Source: CAZMRF01 sp964568735
Lineage (GTDB): Bacteria > Acidobacteriota > Polarisedimenticolia > JACPZX01
Assembly (NCBI GenBank): GCA_964568735.1
Contig: CAZMRF010000015.1
Coordinates: forward strand, 17,738-81,737
DNA length: 64,000 nt
Reading direction: 5' to 3'
Below, piece after piece: positions 53,434 through 62,381 of this stretch (position 1 is its first letter; each line of letters opens with the position of its first letter). Made by a program: the position numbers and the translations under genes. The notes beneath the pieces are model-generated. The model worked only from the letters and a program-made list of their open reading frames with translations, was not told the origin of the DNA and made no database searches.

Positions 53434-53861
53434 GATCCCCCCTGAGGGGCCTCAGGGTACCACAGTAGCCGAATGGGGGCCGGCCCGGCAGCCTCCACGA
53501 GGAGGACTGACTGGGTCCTTGCATTCGTGCATGCATGACGCCGGAAGACCCGGCGGACTCGCTCCCGGGGGGGAGGTCGCTCGGTGATCGCGCGATCGTG
53601 AATCTGGTCTCCGCCCCCCGGGGCATGCGGCGCTGCACCGCGGCCAGGCAACCCGAGCCGGGGCTTCAGATCACCCTCCAAGCGTGACAGCACGCAGCGA
53701 TTCAGGTCCCGGCGCCGGACACCTGGCGCGCGAAGCCGTTATCCCACTGAAAGCAAAGGGGTAGCCGGGAGCCACCTGCGGCCCGGGGGAGACGACGGCG
53801 GCACAGCCCTTGCTCCTCCATGGGTATAAACGCCCGAGAAGGCGAACCGGGGAGGTGCACC
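53434..53861. other. Divergent intergenic region between the minus APE operon and the CcmH-like gene
   Basis: No gene is supported in 428 bp. It must hold the promoter of the ApeO-like operon and that of the rightward CcmH-like gene. It includes the inverted repeat at 53440-53457 and a TATAAA at 53825-53830 with no clear -35. Confidence 0.45.
53440..53457. promoter_or_regulatory. Inverted repeat next to the ApeO start (possible operator)
   Basis: CCCTGAGG-GG-CCTCAGGG is a perfect 8-2-8 palindrome just upstream of the ApeO-like ATG (53433); its edge touches the ribosome site. The 2-nt centre is too tight for a stable RNA hairpin, so a protein-binding operator is more likely. No matching regulator gene was found in the window. 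Confidence 0.5.
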
Positions 53862-54389
53862 ATGCGACGGGCAACCGCAACCGTCCCCAGGGTCCGACCG
53901 AGGGCCATCACTCACGCCCTCGCCCTCGTGTCGAGCCTTCTCGTGATCCTCGCAGCCGCCGTCACGCTGAGCTGGCCCGCTCCCGAGCCGACGGCCCCGC
54001 CGAACACGGCTGACGATCGCGAGATGTACATGCAGGTCCGCGAGATTGCCTCCATGCTTCGCGCTCCGTGCTGTCCCAATCTGACCGTCTCCCAGCACAA
54101 CTCTCCCGTCACGATGAAGATGAAGCGGGAGATCGGGGAGATGATCCGGCAGGGGATGACGCAGTCGGCGATCATCGCGGAGATGAAGGTGCGGTACGGC
54201 GAGGCCATCGCTCCCGCCGTGATCCCGGCCCTGTGGAAGCCCTACCTGTTCGTGGGTGGGCCGATCCTGGGGCTGGGTCTGCTGGCCCTGCTGGGCCGGT
54301 GGATCCTGGCTCACGAGCGGAAACCGACGGTCCTTCACATCGAAGGTCCGGTGGCAGGGGGCGAGGCCAAGAGAGCCAAGGCCGCCTGA
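53862..54389 (+). CDS. CcmH-like protein with altered cysteine motif
   Basis: A 175-residue protein with N-terminal TM (~17-37), a CcmH/CycL-type helical domain and a C-terminal TM (FVGGPILGLGLLALLGRWIL). CcmH proteins hold a LRCPxCQN motif to reduce apocytochrome c or heme-attachment thiols. Here the region reads LRAPCCPNLTVSQHNSP: the first Cys is Ala and the pair is C70-C71, a vicinal rather than CxxC site. The rest (NSPVTMKMKREIGEMIRQG, AEMKVRYGEAI) fits CcmH closely. No other ccm gene is nearby, so the gene is isolated. ATG 53862 has GGGGAGG. Confidence 0.78.
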   Translation: MRRATATVPRVRPRAITHALALVSSLLVILAAAVTLSWPAPEPTAPPNTADDREMYMQVREIASMLRAPCCPNLTVSQHNSPVTMKMKREIGEMIRQGMTQSAIIAEMKVRYGEAIAPAVIPALWKPYLFVGGPILGLGLLALLGRWILAHERKPTVLHIEGPVAGGEAKRAKAA

Positions 54390-54596
54390 GCGGCTCCTGG
54401 CACCAGGAACGGCCACGGTCGCGCCCCCAGGGCGGGGAGGCCGGGAGGCCGTTCGGCGGCCGCGCGGCGGGTGAACCCGCAGGCCGTCCTCCCGGGGATG
54501 CTGCGCCCCGCTGAGGCAAGGCCGCTGCGGGTGCGATAGTCTCAGGGTTCTCCGCGGGCTGCATGACACGAGGCCCGCCTTCCAGGGATCCCCCGC

Positions 54597-56000
54597 ATGT
54601 CCGACGCCTCCACGTACGACATGGTCGTGATCGGCAGCGGCCCCGCCGGCCAGCGGGCCGCCATCCAGGCCGCGAAGCTCGGCAAGCGGGTGGCACTCGT
54701 GGAGCGCCGCGAGGTCGTCGGCGGCGTCTGCGTCAACAGCGGCACCATTCCGAGCAAGACGCTGCGCGAGGCGGTCCTCGACCTCTCGGGGATGCGCCAG
54801 CGCGCCTTCTACGGCGATGCCTACAAGGTCAAGGACAGGATCACCGTCGCCGATCTCCTGGGCCGCTGCACGATGGTGATCCAGCGCGAGATCGACGTCA
54901 TCCGCAGCCAGCTCCAGCGCAACGGCGTCGATCTGATCGCGGGCGAGGCCCGCTTCTCCGATCCGCACACGCTCGCGGTGCATTCCGCATCGGAGGGGAT
55001 TCGCCTGGTTCAAGGCAAGTTCATCGTCATCGCGACGGGGACCGTCCCGCACCTGCCCGGTGAGGTCAAGCCCGACGGGGAGCGCCTCCTCACGAGCGAC
55101 GACGTCCTGTCGCTGAAGTTTTTGCCGAAGACGCTCACGGTGGTGGGCGGAGGCGTGATCGGCATGGAGTACGCATCGATGTTCGCGGCGCTGGGCTGCG
55201 AGGTGACGATCATCGATCTCCGGCAGAAGATCCTGGAGTTCGTGGACAGCGAGATCCTGGACGACCTGATCTACCAGCTCCGGAACATGGGCTGTACATT
55301 TAGACTCGGGGAGGAGGTCGCCACGGTGGAGTTGAGGGACGGCGCGCAGCCCAAGGCCGTCACCATGCTGAAGTCGGGTAAGAAGCTCATCTCGGACATG
55401 GTCCTCTTCTCCGCGGGCCGGATCGGCGCCACGCGCAACCTCAACCTCGAGGCGGCCGGGATCGAGGCCGACGACAGGGGCCGCTGCCATGTGAGCCGCG
55501 AGTACCGGACCGCCGAGCCGCACATTTTCGCCGTGGGCGACGTCGTCGGATTCCCCTCGCTCGCCTCCACGTCCATGGAGCAGGGGCGCCTCGCCGCCTG
55601 CCATGCCTTCGGCCACAAGACCGCCTCGTTCCCGGACCTGTTCCCCTACGGGATCTACTCCATCCCCGAGATCTCCATGGTGGGGCAGACCGAGCAGCAG
55701 CTCACCGAGGCCGGGGTTCCCTACGAGTTCGGCCTCTCCCGGTACCGCGAGATCGCGCGCGGTCACATCCTGGGGGACCACGAGGGGATGTTGAAGATCC
55801 TCTTCCACAGGGAGAGCCGGAAGGTCCTCGGCGTCCATGGCATCGGAACGGGCGCCACGGAGCTGATCCACATCGGCCAGGCCGTCATGGCCCACGACGG
55901 CACGATCGATTACTTCGTCCGCGCCGTCTTCAACTACCCGACTCTCGCCGAGTGCTACAAGGTCGCGGCCCTGGACGGCCTCAACAAGCTGGAGAGCTAG
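54597..56000 (+). CDS. sthA: Soluble pyridine nucleotide transhydrogenase SthA
   Basis: A 467-residue FAD protein of the pyridine-nucleotide disulfide oxidoreductase family. GSGPAG at 13-18 binds FAD and VVGGGVIGMEYASMFAALG binds NAD(P). In the redox site GGVCVNSGTIPSK there is only C45: the second Cys of lipoamide dehydrogenase is absent, which is the SthA pattern. Length equals E. coli SthA. It interconverts NADPH and NADH. Downstream arsC-like gene is 68 bp away. Confidence 0.9.
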   Translation: MSDASTYDMVVIGSGPAGQRAAIQAAKLGKRVALVERREVVGGVCVNSGTIPSKTLREAVLDLSGMRQRAFYGDAYKVKDRITVADLLGRCTMVIQREIDVIRSQLQRNGVDLIAGEARFSDPHTLAVHSASEGIRLVQGKFIVIATGTVPHLPGEVKPDGERLLTSDDVLSLKFLPKTLTVVGGGVIGMEYASMFAALGCEVTIIDLRQKILEFVDSEILDDLIYQLRNMGCTFRLGEEVATVELRDGAQPKAVTMLKSGKKLISDMVLFSAGRIGATRNLNLEAAGIEADDRGRCHVSREYRTAEPHIFAVGDVVGFPSLASTSMEQGRLAACHAFGHKTASFPDLFPYGIYSIPEISMVGQTEQQLTEAGVPYEFGLSRYREIARGHILGDHEGMLKILFHRESRKVLGVHGIGTGATELIHIGQAVMAHDGTIDYFVRAVFNYPTLAECYKVAALDGLNKLES

Positions 56001-56068
56001 CCTCGTCGAAGCATGAGCAGGGATTTGCAACCACGGCTCCCGAGTCGTGATGGAAGAGCGATAAGAAG

Positions 56069-56527
56069 GTGACCGCCGGGGCAGGTGAGGGGGGGCGGCG
56101 TCCCAAGCACGTGCTCTTTGTCTGCACGGGCAATTCCTGCCGGAGCCAGATGGCCGAGGGCTTCCTGCGCGACCTTGCCGGGGATCGCTTCGAAGTCTTC
56201 AGCGCGGGGACTCACCCCGCCGGGCTCCACCCCGGCGCCGTCGAGGCTATGGCGGAAGCCGGAGTGGATATCTCGGCGCATCGATCGAAGAGCATCGCCG
56301 ACCTCGCCGGGCAGGAGTTCGACGCCGTCGTCACCGTCTGCGACCGCGCCCGCGAGAGCTGCCCGGTCTTCCCCGGAGGAGGCGAGCGCCTCCACTGGAG
56401 CTTCGAAGACCCCGCCGCCGCGACAGGATCCGAGGAGGAGCGCCGGAGCGTATTCCGCCGCGTCCGCGACGAGATCCGCGATCGAGTCCGCGCGTTCGCC
56501 GCTTCGGGCATGTCGCAGGAGGCTTGA
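56069..56527 (+). CDS. arsC: Arsenate reductase, thioredoxin-coupled LMW-phosphatase type
   Basis: A 152-residue LMW-PTP-fold protein. C19-TGNSC-R25 is the P-loop nucleophile motif (C-x5-R), and C91 and C98 in TVCDRARESCPVFPG match the two further cysteines of thioredoxin-coupled ArsC. It reduces arsenate to arsenite. GTG 56069 has AAGAAG upstream. No arsenite exporter or ArsR gene is seen, so the gene may serve a general role or act with genes elsewhere. Confidence 0.87.
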   Translation: MTAGAGEGGRRPKHVLFVCTGNSCRSQMAEGFLRDLAGDRFEVFSAGTHPAGLHPGAVEAMAEAGVDISAHRSKSIADLAGQEFDAVVTVCDRARESCPVFPGGGERLHWSFEDPAAATGSEEERRSVFRRVRDEIRDRVRAFAASGMSQEA

Positions 56528-56586
56528 CCGGCCCGCCCCGGCTGCTGAGAATACAGGGGCCCCATCAATCCCAGGAGATCACCCCC

Positions 56587-57990
56587 ATGGCCGCGACACG
56601 CGAGGAGAAGGACTCCCTCGGGACCCGGCAGGTCCCTGCCGACGCCTACTACGGCATCCAGACCCTGAGAGCGGTCGAGAACTACCCGATCTCGGGACTG
56701 AAGCCGCACCGGCGCTTCATCGAGGCCTTCGTCTTCCAGAAGAAGGCCTCCGCCCTCGCGAACGTCACCTGCGGCGTCCTCGACAAGGAGCGCGGCGACG
56801 CCATCGTCAAGGCCTGCGATGAGGTCCTCTCCGGGAAGCTCAGGGACCAGTTCGTCGTGGACGTCTTCAGCGCCGGTGCCGGCGTCTCGCTCCACATGAA
56901 CGTCAACGAGGTCCTGGCCAACCGCGCCATCGAAATCCTCGGCGGGAAACGGGGGGAGTACGCGAAGGTCCACCCGAACGATCACGTGAACTTCGGCCAG
57001 TCCACGAACGACACCGTCCCGACCGCGATGCGCGTCAGCGCGCTGATGGTCCTCAGGGACCTGGAGCCGGCGCTGGCCGCGCTCGAGAAGGCTCTCGACG
57101 TCAAGGCGAAGGAGTTCGACGGGGTCCTCAAGTCCGGGCGCACGCACCTGCAGGACGCCGTTCCCATCAGGCTCGGGCAGGAGTTCGGGGCCTATGCGCG
57201 AGCCATCGGGCGTTGCCGGGTGGCGCTGGGCGACGCGGGCGCCCAGGCGCGGGAACTGGGGCTCGGTGGTACCGCTGCGGGAACGGGCCTGAACACTCCG
57301 AAGGGTTACCGCGAGGCGGCCATCGCTCACCTCGCGAAGCTGACGGGCCTCGACCTGACTCCGGCACCCGACATGCGCGAGGCCATGCAGTCGAACCTCC
57401 CGATGGCGGCCGTGGCCGGCGCGCTGAAGATGACCGCACTCGAGCTGCTCCGGATCACGAACGATCTCAGACTTCTCGCGGCGGGCCCGCTGACGGGGCT
57501 CGCCGAGATCACGCTTCCGGCCGTGCAGCCGGGCTCCTCGATCATGCCCGGGAAGGTGAACCCGGCGATCCTGGAGATGGCCGCGATGGTCTGCTTCCAC
57601 ATCATCGGCGCGGAGACGGCCGTGGCGATGGCGGTCCAGGCGGGGCAGCTCGAGCTGAACGTGATGATGCCGGTGATGGCCTTCGAGGTGACCTTCTCCG
57701 CGGAGATCCTCCGCAACATGGTCGAGGTGCTCCGCGCGCGCTGCATCGAGGGGATCGGGGCGGACGAGAAGCGGTGCCGCCATTATGCGGAGATCTCTCC
57801 CAGCATCGTCACCGCGCTGAACCCCTACATCGGCTACGCGAAGGGAGCCGAGGTGGTCAAGGAGGCGCTGGCCACCGGAAAGACGATTCCCCAGGTCGTC
57901 CGGGAGAAGGGGCTCCTCTCCGAAGAGGAGATCCGCAAGGCTCTCGATCCGCGTGCCATGACCGAGCCGGGGATCGTCGGGAAGGGTTGA
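56587..57990 (+). CDS. aspA: Aspartate ammonia-lyase (class II fumarase family)
   Basis: A 467-residue lyase. YGIQTLRAVENYPISG near the N-terminus is AspA-like, HVNFGQSTNDTVPTA contains the substrate-binding STND, and GSSIMPGKVNP is the flexible signature loop (316-326), with G322 where many have Ala. It deaminates aspartate to fumarate. Fumarase C shares the fold; AspA is preferred from the N-terminal motif. ATG 56587 has CAGGAG nine bases upstream. Confidence 0.85.
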   Translation: MAATREEKDSLGTRQVPADAYYGIQTLRAVENYPISGLKPHRRFIEAFVFQKKASALANVTCGVLDKERGDAIVKACDEVLSGKLRDQFVVDVFSAGAGVSLHMNVNEVLANRAIEILGGKRGEYAKVHPNDHVNFGQSTNDTVPTAMRVSALMVLRDLEPALAALEKALDVKAKEFDGVLKSGRTHLQDAVPIRLGQEFGAYARAIGRCRVALGDAGAQARELGLGGTAAGTGLNTPKGYREAAIAHLAKLTGLDLTPAPDMREAMQSNLPMAAVAGALKMTALELLRITNDLRLLAAGPLTGLAEITLPAVQPGSSIMPGKVNPAILEMAAMVCFHIIGAETAVAMAVQAGQLELNVMMPVMAFEVTFSAEILRNMVEVLRARCIEGIGADEKRCRHYAEISPSIVTALNPYIGYAKGAEVVKEALATGKTIPQVVREKGLLSEEEIRKALDPRAMTEPGIVGKG

Positions 57991-58174
57991 ATCAGCGCCT
58001 CGCCGGAAGGCTGTTCGCCCCTGCCCGGAGGGGCTATACTCCACGCGCCCGAACCCGGCGGGCCGACCGCCTTTCACCCGGGTTCCGCGGCGAGGAGCCA
58101 TCCACCGGCGCTTGTTCCCGCACCGGCCCGACGCGCCGCACCATGGGCCTCCCGCCTCACTGAGGAGACGCTCG

Positions 58175-59011
58175 ATGTTCCGAAGAACTGCCTTGTACTC
58201 GATCCCTCTCGTCCTCCTTCTCGCAGGTGGCTGCGGGTCTCACGACATGCACTCCGGCGATGCCGCCCAGGAAGAAGCCACTCCGATCGATACGGACGCG
58301 ACGGACACGGCCGCCGATGCGAATGACATGCCTGCCAAGCCGCCGGCACCACAGCCCTCGGCTCCCCAGGCGAAGCCGGCCTACACTCCGCCGGCGACCT
58401 CGAAGCCGGCCGCACAGCAGCCTGCCGCTGCCCAGCCCACGACCACGCCTCCAGCGGCGACAGCATCCGCGCCACCCCAGCCGGTCGTGGCCATGATCGA
58501 GATTCCGGCGGGCACGGTCATTCAGCTCGAGCTGAAGACCGACCTGTCCAGCGGGACGAATGTTCCCGGTGACGAGTTCAAGTCCCGCGTCCTCGAGCCC
58601 GTGACGATGGGCGGGCAGGTGATGATCCCGGAGCGCTCCAGGATCTGGGGCACCGTCACCGACGCCGTCTCGGCGAAGAAGATGACGGGCCAGGCCCACC
58701 TCTCGCTGGCCTTCGAGAAGGTCGAGCTGCCGGACGGCTCGATGCACGAGCTGCGGGCCACGCTCACTCAAGAGGGCGTCAAGGTCGGCAAGCGCACGGG
58801 TGCCGTCATAGGTGGCTCCGCGGCCGGGGGCGCCCTTCTCGGGAAGATCATCGGCAAGGACACGAAGGGGGCCGTCACGGGCGCGCTGCTCGGCGCCGCA
58901 ATCGGCACCGGCATCGCTGCGTCCCAGAAGGGACAGGACCTCGAGCTCCCCGGCGGAACGATCCTCGAGATCGTGCTGGAAGAGCCTCTGAAGCTGCCCG
59001 AGCCGAAGTAG
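58175..59011 (+). CDS. Lipoprotein with glycine-zipper tail, unknown function
   Basis: A 278-residue protein with lipobox LLLAGGC (Cys about residue 20), a long Pro/Ala/Gln linker (~35-105) and a conserved-looking beta domain (VVAMIEIPAGTVIQLELKTD, GGQVMIPERSRIWGTVTD). A glycine-zipper-like segment GAVIGGSAAGGALLGKIIG and AVTGALLGAAIGTGIA suggests membrane or pore association. ATG 58175 has GAGGAG upstream. It is monocistronic, with a 13-bp hairpin after it. It could be an envelope-integrity factor, but no family is assigned. Confidence 0.72.
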   Translation: MFRRTALYSIPLVLLLAGGCGSHDMHSGDAAQEEATPIDTDATDTAADANDMPAKPPAPQPSAPQAKPAYTPPATSKPAAQQPAAAQPTTTPPAATASAPPQPVVAMIEIPAGTVIQLELKTDLSSGTNVPGDEFKSRVLEPVTMGGQVMIPERSRIWGTVTDAVSAKKMTGQAHLSLAFEKVELPDGSMHELRATLTQEGVKVGKRTGAVIGGSAAGGALLGKIIGKDTKGAVTGALLGAAIGTGIAASQKGQDLELPGGTILEIVLEEPLKLPEPK

Positions 59012-59027
59012 CGTCACCCTCACAACT

Positions 59028-59061
59028 GGAGCCGGCCCGAAACATCGCTCGGGCCGGCTCC
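59028..59061 (+). terminator. Terminator-like hairpin after the lipoprotein gene
   Basis: A perfect 13-bp stem GGAGCCGGCCCGA / TCGGGCCGGCTCC with an 8-nt loop lies 17 bp after the stop codon. No T-tract follows, so termination may need a factor, but a 13-bp perfect stem at a gene end is unlikely to be chance. Confidence 0.65.
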
Positions 59062-59791
59062 CGCATGAGGGGGAACGCTCTGCTCCCGCCCCTCTCAGGT
59101 CCCGAAGGGTCTACTCGTTCCGGCGTTTCCGTCTCCCCGCGTCACTTCCCTCGCCTTGAGCGCCACCGCACGCAGCACGGCGACCTCCTCCTGACGCGCC
59201 CAGGACCGGCTCCTCGTGCCAACCCTCGTGTTTCCAACGAGATTCAGGCCGAGCCCCTTCGGGGAGCATCCTGGGCACCGGTGGAACGGGGATTGCCTAT
59301 CCCTCAGGGCGAGGAGGCATAGAGAGAGTCATCAGGGGTTGGTGCCCGGCTCGAACAGGCCGGGAGGTCACTCGAGGGCGTGGCAAGCGAAGGGCTCCCG
59401 GACGATCCGGGAATAGACTCGACAACGAGTCTGAGCAACGAGCCGGGCCGCGAGGGGAGCGAAGCTCCTCGACCCGAGAGGATCCACCAGGCGAGGTTCC
59501 ACCGGACACCGACCCTTTAGAAATAGGATGCTGGGAGGGCTGAAGGACCTACGGTCCCCTTCCTCCCTCCCGAGACGAAACCCTCCCGGCATCCAGGACT
59601 TAACCGGAACGCTCGTGTCGAGACCGCTTGGTGGTCTCCTTGGGACCGGGGTTGGTGCGGGCCCCCGATCCGACGGGTGTTCCGGTTATTCATTTCTGGC
59701 CAACCCCAGCGTATGATGCGCGCCTCGCCTCGCTGAGCTGCCGTGCAGCGAGGGCCTCAGTCGACTCCTGCGTCGAGCGCCTGGAGGAGCG
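59062..59791. ncRNA. Structure-rich intergenic region, candidate non-coding RNA
   Basis: These 730 bp before modA hold no supported gene, but from 59225 to 59690 perfect stems follow each other: 59225-59241 (CTCGT/ACGAG), 59289-59303 (GGGAT/ATCCC), 59397-59411 (CCCGGA-CGA-TCCGGG), 59415-59432 (AGACTCG-ACAA-CGAGTCT), a GGAGC-GAA-GCTCC stem at 59456-59468, a 14-bp stem pairing 59526-59539 with 59581-59594 around a GGACC-TAC-GGTCC hairpin (59545-59557), and a closing 9-bp stem pairing 59602-59610 with 59679-59687 around GAGACC/GGTCTC. No known RNA family was recognised. A possible -10 (TATGAT, 59712-59717) for modA lies after it, so it is more likely a separate RNA than a modA leader. Confidence 0.5.
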
Positions 59792-60568
59792 ATGAACACG
59801 AGCGCGCGGATCGCAGGCATCCTCCTGGCTCTCGTCTTCTTCCTTCCGGCGGCTCAGGGCTCAGAGAACACGCCGGAGATCGCCGTCTACGCTGCCGCCA
59901 GCCTGCGCGAAATCCTTCAAGAATTGACGCCGGCATGCGAGAGCGCCGCGGGTGCAGGGCTGATCTTCAACTTCGGCGCCTCCAACGACCTGGCTCGCCA
60001 GATCCTGGCGGCGAACAAGGCCGACGTCTTCTTTTCCGCCGACGAGTCCTTGATGGACATGGTGGCCGCCGAGGGGCTGGTGGACTCCGAGTCCCGCCGC
60101 ACGGTGCTGTCGAACCGGCTCGTGGTCGTGGGGGCTTCCGACGTGACCATCGCCATCGGATCCGCGGAGGACATCGCGCGATCGCCGGCCCGGCTCATCT
60201 CTCTTGCCAACCCCGATGCCGTGCCGGCCGGCAAGTATGCGAGAGCCTGGCTCGAGCAGCGGGGGCAGTGGGAGGCGGTTCGCCCGCGCGTGCTGCCGGG
60301 CGTGGACGTGCGCGCGGCACTCGCCGCCGTGGAGGCGGGAGCTGCCGAGCTCGGTATCGTCTACGCCACCGATGCCGCCCTGTCATCGAAGGTCCGCGTC
60401 CTCTACGTGGTCCCGGAGAACGAGGGCCCACGGATCCGATACCCCATCGCCGCACTGCGCGATCGCCCCCATCTCGAGAAGTCGCGCGCGGTCGTTTCCT
60501 GCATGTTGGGCCCCGAAGCCGGGAGGGTCTTCCAGCGTTTCGGCTTCGTCACGCTGGAGGGGCGTTGA
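59792..60568 (+). CDS. modA: Molybdate ABC transporter substrate-binding protein ModA
   Basis: A 258-residue periplasmic binding protein with signal peptide (MNTSARIAGILLALVFFLPAAQGS). IAVYAAASLREIL and NFGASNDLARQI carry the Ser residues that bind the oxyanion; LANPDAVPAGKYARAWL and VRAALAAVEAGAAELGIVYATDA complete the ModA pattern. ATG 59792 has AGGAG upstream. It overlaps modB by 4 bp (TTGA). It captures molybdate or tungstate for molybdenum-cofactor synthesis. Confidence 0.95.
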   Translation: MNTSARIAGILLALVFFLPAAQGSENTPEIAVYAAASLREILQELTPACESAAGAGLIFNFGASNDLARQILAANKADVFFSADESLMDMVAAEGLVDSESRRTVLSNRLVVVGASDVTIAIGSAEDIARSPARLISLANPDAVPAGKYARAWLEQRGQWEAVRPRVLPGVDVRAALAAVEAGAAELGIVYATDAALSSKVRVLYVVPENEGPRIRYPIAALRDRPHLEKSRAVVSCMLGPEAGRVFQRFGFVTLEGR

Positions 60569-61236
60569 GCCCGCACGCACTCGCAGCTCTCTGGATCAGC
60601 TTGAAGGTCGCCACCGGCGCCACGATCGTCATCCTGCCGCCAGGCATCGCGATCGGCCTGCTGCTCGCCCGAAAGCGCTTCCCCGGCAAGAGCGTTGTCG
60701 AGACGATCAGTGCCTTGCCGCTGGTCCTGCCGCCGACAGCGGTCGGCTATCTACTACTGATGCTGCTCGCCCGTAGCGGGCCGCTGGGCCGCACCGGGCT
60801 CGAAGCGAAGCTCGACATCCTGTTCACCTGGAAGGCGGCCGTGCTGGCCTCCGCCCTGATGAGCCTTCCGCTGGTCGCGCGCACGGCCAGGGTGGCCTTC
60901 GAGGAGGTCGATCCTAGGCTCGAGGGGATCGCCCGCACGCTCGGACTGACGCCGCTCCAGGTCTTCTCGAGAGTCACCTTGCCGCTGGCGCGCCGGGGCC
61001 TCCTGGCTGCCGCCGTGATGGGATTCGGTCGCGCCCTCGGGGAGTTCGGTGCCACCGTCATCGTTGCGGGCAACATTCCGGGCCGGACCCAGACTCTCGC
61101 GCTGGCGATCTTCAACGACATCCAGACAGGCCGTGATCGGGACGCCCTGGCCATCGTCGGCATCACGGTCCTGCTCGCCTTTGCCGCGCTCTGGTCCACC
61201 GAGATACTGACTCGTCGTAGGAAGGGCTCACCTTGA
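60565..61236 (+). CDS. modB: Molybdate ABC transporter permease ModB
   Basis: A 223-residue permease with five to six TMs and the EAA-like loop typical of ModB: LEGIARTLGLTPLQVFSRVTLPLARRGLL, with GFGRALGEFGATVIVAGNIPG following. It starts at TTG 60565 (overlap with modA) and its stop overlaps modC (TTGA). With ModC it forms the translocation channel. Confidence 0.95.
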   Translation: MSPHALAALWISLKVATGATIVILPPGIAIGLLLARKRFPGKSVVETISALPLVLPPTAVGYLLLMLLARSGPLGRTGLEAKLDILFTWKAAVLASALMSLPLVARTARVAFEEVDPRLEGIARTLGLTPLQVFSRVTLPLARRGLLAAAVMGFGRALGEFGATVIVAGNIPGRTQTLALAIFNDIQTGRDRDALAIVGITVLLAFAALWSTEILTRRRKGSP

Positions 61237-62369
61237 GCTGGCGGCTGCAGCTGGACATCACCGTCCCGCTGGCGCGCTTCGAGGTGAGGCTGAGCTGGGA
61301 CACCTCGGAGAAGGAACTCGGCCTCTTCGGCCCGTCGGGCGCGGGCAAGACGACGGTGCTCGAGGCGATAGCGGGACTGCGCCGGGACGTCAGGGGGGTC
61401 ATCCGCGTGGGCGGGACCACGTGGCTCGACTCGGAGCGTCGCGTAAACCTGCCGCCGGAGCAACGCGGCGTGGGCTACGTGCCTCAGGATGCGCTCCTCT
61501 TCCCGCATCTCGACGTCATGGGGAACGTCACCGCGGGGTCCCGCCGTGCACGCGCCCGCGCGCGTCCTGCATTCGACCCGGAGCGGGTCCTCGAGGTCCT
61601 CGAGCTGTCCACCCTGCGAGGCCGCCATGTCTCGGAGCTCTCGGGCGGCGAGCGGCAGCGGGTGGCGCTGGCACGGGCGCTCTGCTCGGCTCCCGACCTG
61701 CTCATGCTGGACGAGCCGCTCGCCTCGCTGGATCGGCCCTTGCGCCGGAGGATCCTGCCGTACCTGCTTCGTCTTCGAGAGGAGTTCAGCCTGCCCACGC
61801 TTCATGTTTCCCACGAGACCACGGAGGTGCTGGCGCTCGCCAGGGAGGTGGCCGTGCTGAGCGAGGGGCGTCTCGTGGCGCGAGGGGATCCGCGCGACCT
61901 GCTGGCCGCCCCGGCCGTCCTGCCGGCCGCGGGGCTCGACGGAATCGAAAACGTGATCCGAGCGCGGGTCCTCAGGGTCGACGGCGCGGTGGCCGAGCTC
62001 GGTCTCGCTCCAGGCCTCGAGATCACGGCTCCCCGCCAGGAGCTCCAGCCGGGCCACGAGGCGCTCCTCGCGCTGCGCGCGGAGGACGTGATCATCGCGG
62101 CCGGCCCGTCGGCACGCCTCTCGGCGCAGAACGATCTGCCGGCCGTGATCGTGGCGATGCACGAGCACCCCGCCGGGATGGACCACGACGGGGCCCTGGT
62201 GGTGTCGTGCCGGATCGGTGACTCGGATCTGCGATGGACGGCGCTCGTGACGTCCCGCGCCGCGAGCCGGCTCGGGCTCCGTGAAGGCATTCAGATCAGG
62301 CTGATCTTCAAGGCTCACGCATGCCGGCTGCTGGGCGTGATAGGGACTGGGGTCCACCGATCGGGATGA
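61233..62369 (+). CDS. modC: Molybdate ABC transporter ATP-binding protein ModC
   Basis: A 378-residue ATPase. Walker A GPSGAGKTT at 33-41, signature LSGGERQRVALARAL from 136, Walker B LLMLDEPLASLD at 156-167 and H-loop HVSHETTEV. The C-terminal part (~290-365) is a TOBE-type molybdate-binding domain (NDLPAVIVAMHEHPAG). TTG 61233 overlaps modB by 4 bp. The next gene is convergent, 12 bp away. Confidence 0.95.
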   Translation: MSWRLQLDITVPLARFEVRLSWDTSEKELGLFGPSGAGKTTVLEAIAGLRRDVRGVIRVGGTTWLDSERRVNLPPEQRGVGYVPQDALLFPHLDVMGNVTAGSRRARARARPAFDPERVLEVLELSTLRGRHVSELSGGERQRVALARALCSAPDLLMLDEPLASLDRPLRRRILPYLLRLREEFSLPTLHVSHETTEVLALAREVAVLSEGRLVARGDPRDLLAAPAVLPAAGLDGIENVIRARVLRVDGAVAELGLAPGLEITAPRQELQPGHEALLALRAEDVIIAAGPSARLSAQNDLPAVIVAMHEHPAGMDHDGALVVSCRIGDSDLRWTALVTSRAASRLGLREGIQIRLIFKAHACRLLGVIGTGVHRSG

Positions 62370-62381
62370 GAATCGGCGCTC

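Noticed and set aside
59602..59687. Molybdenum-cofactor riboswitch controlling modABC
   Set aside because: The conserved Moco core was not recognised, and a likely modA -10 box (59712-59717) lies downstream of the structure.
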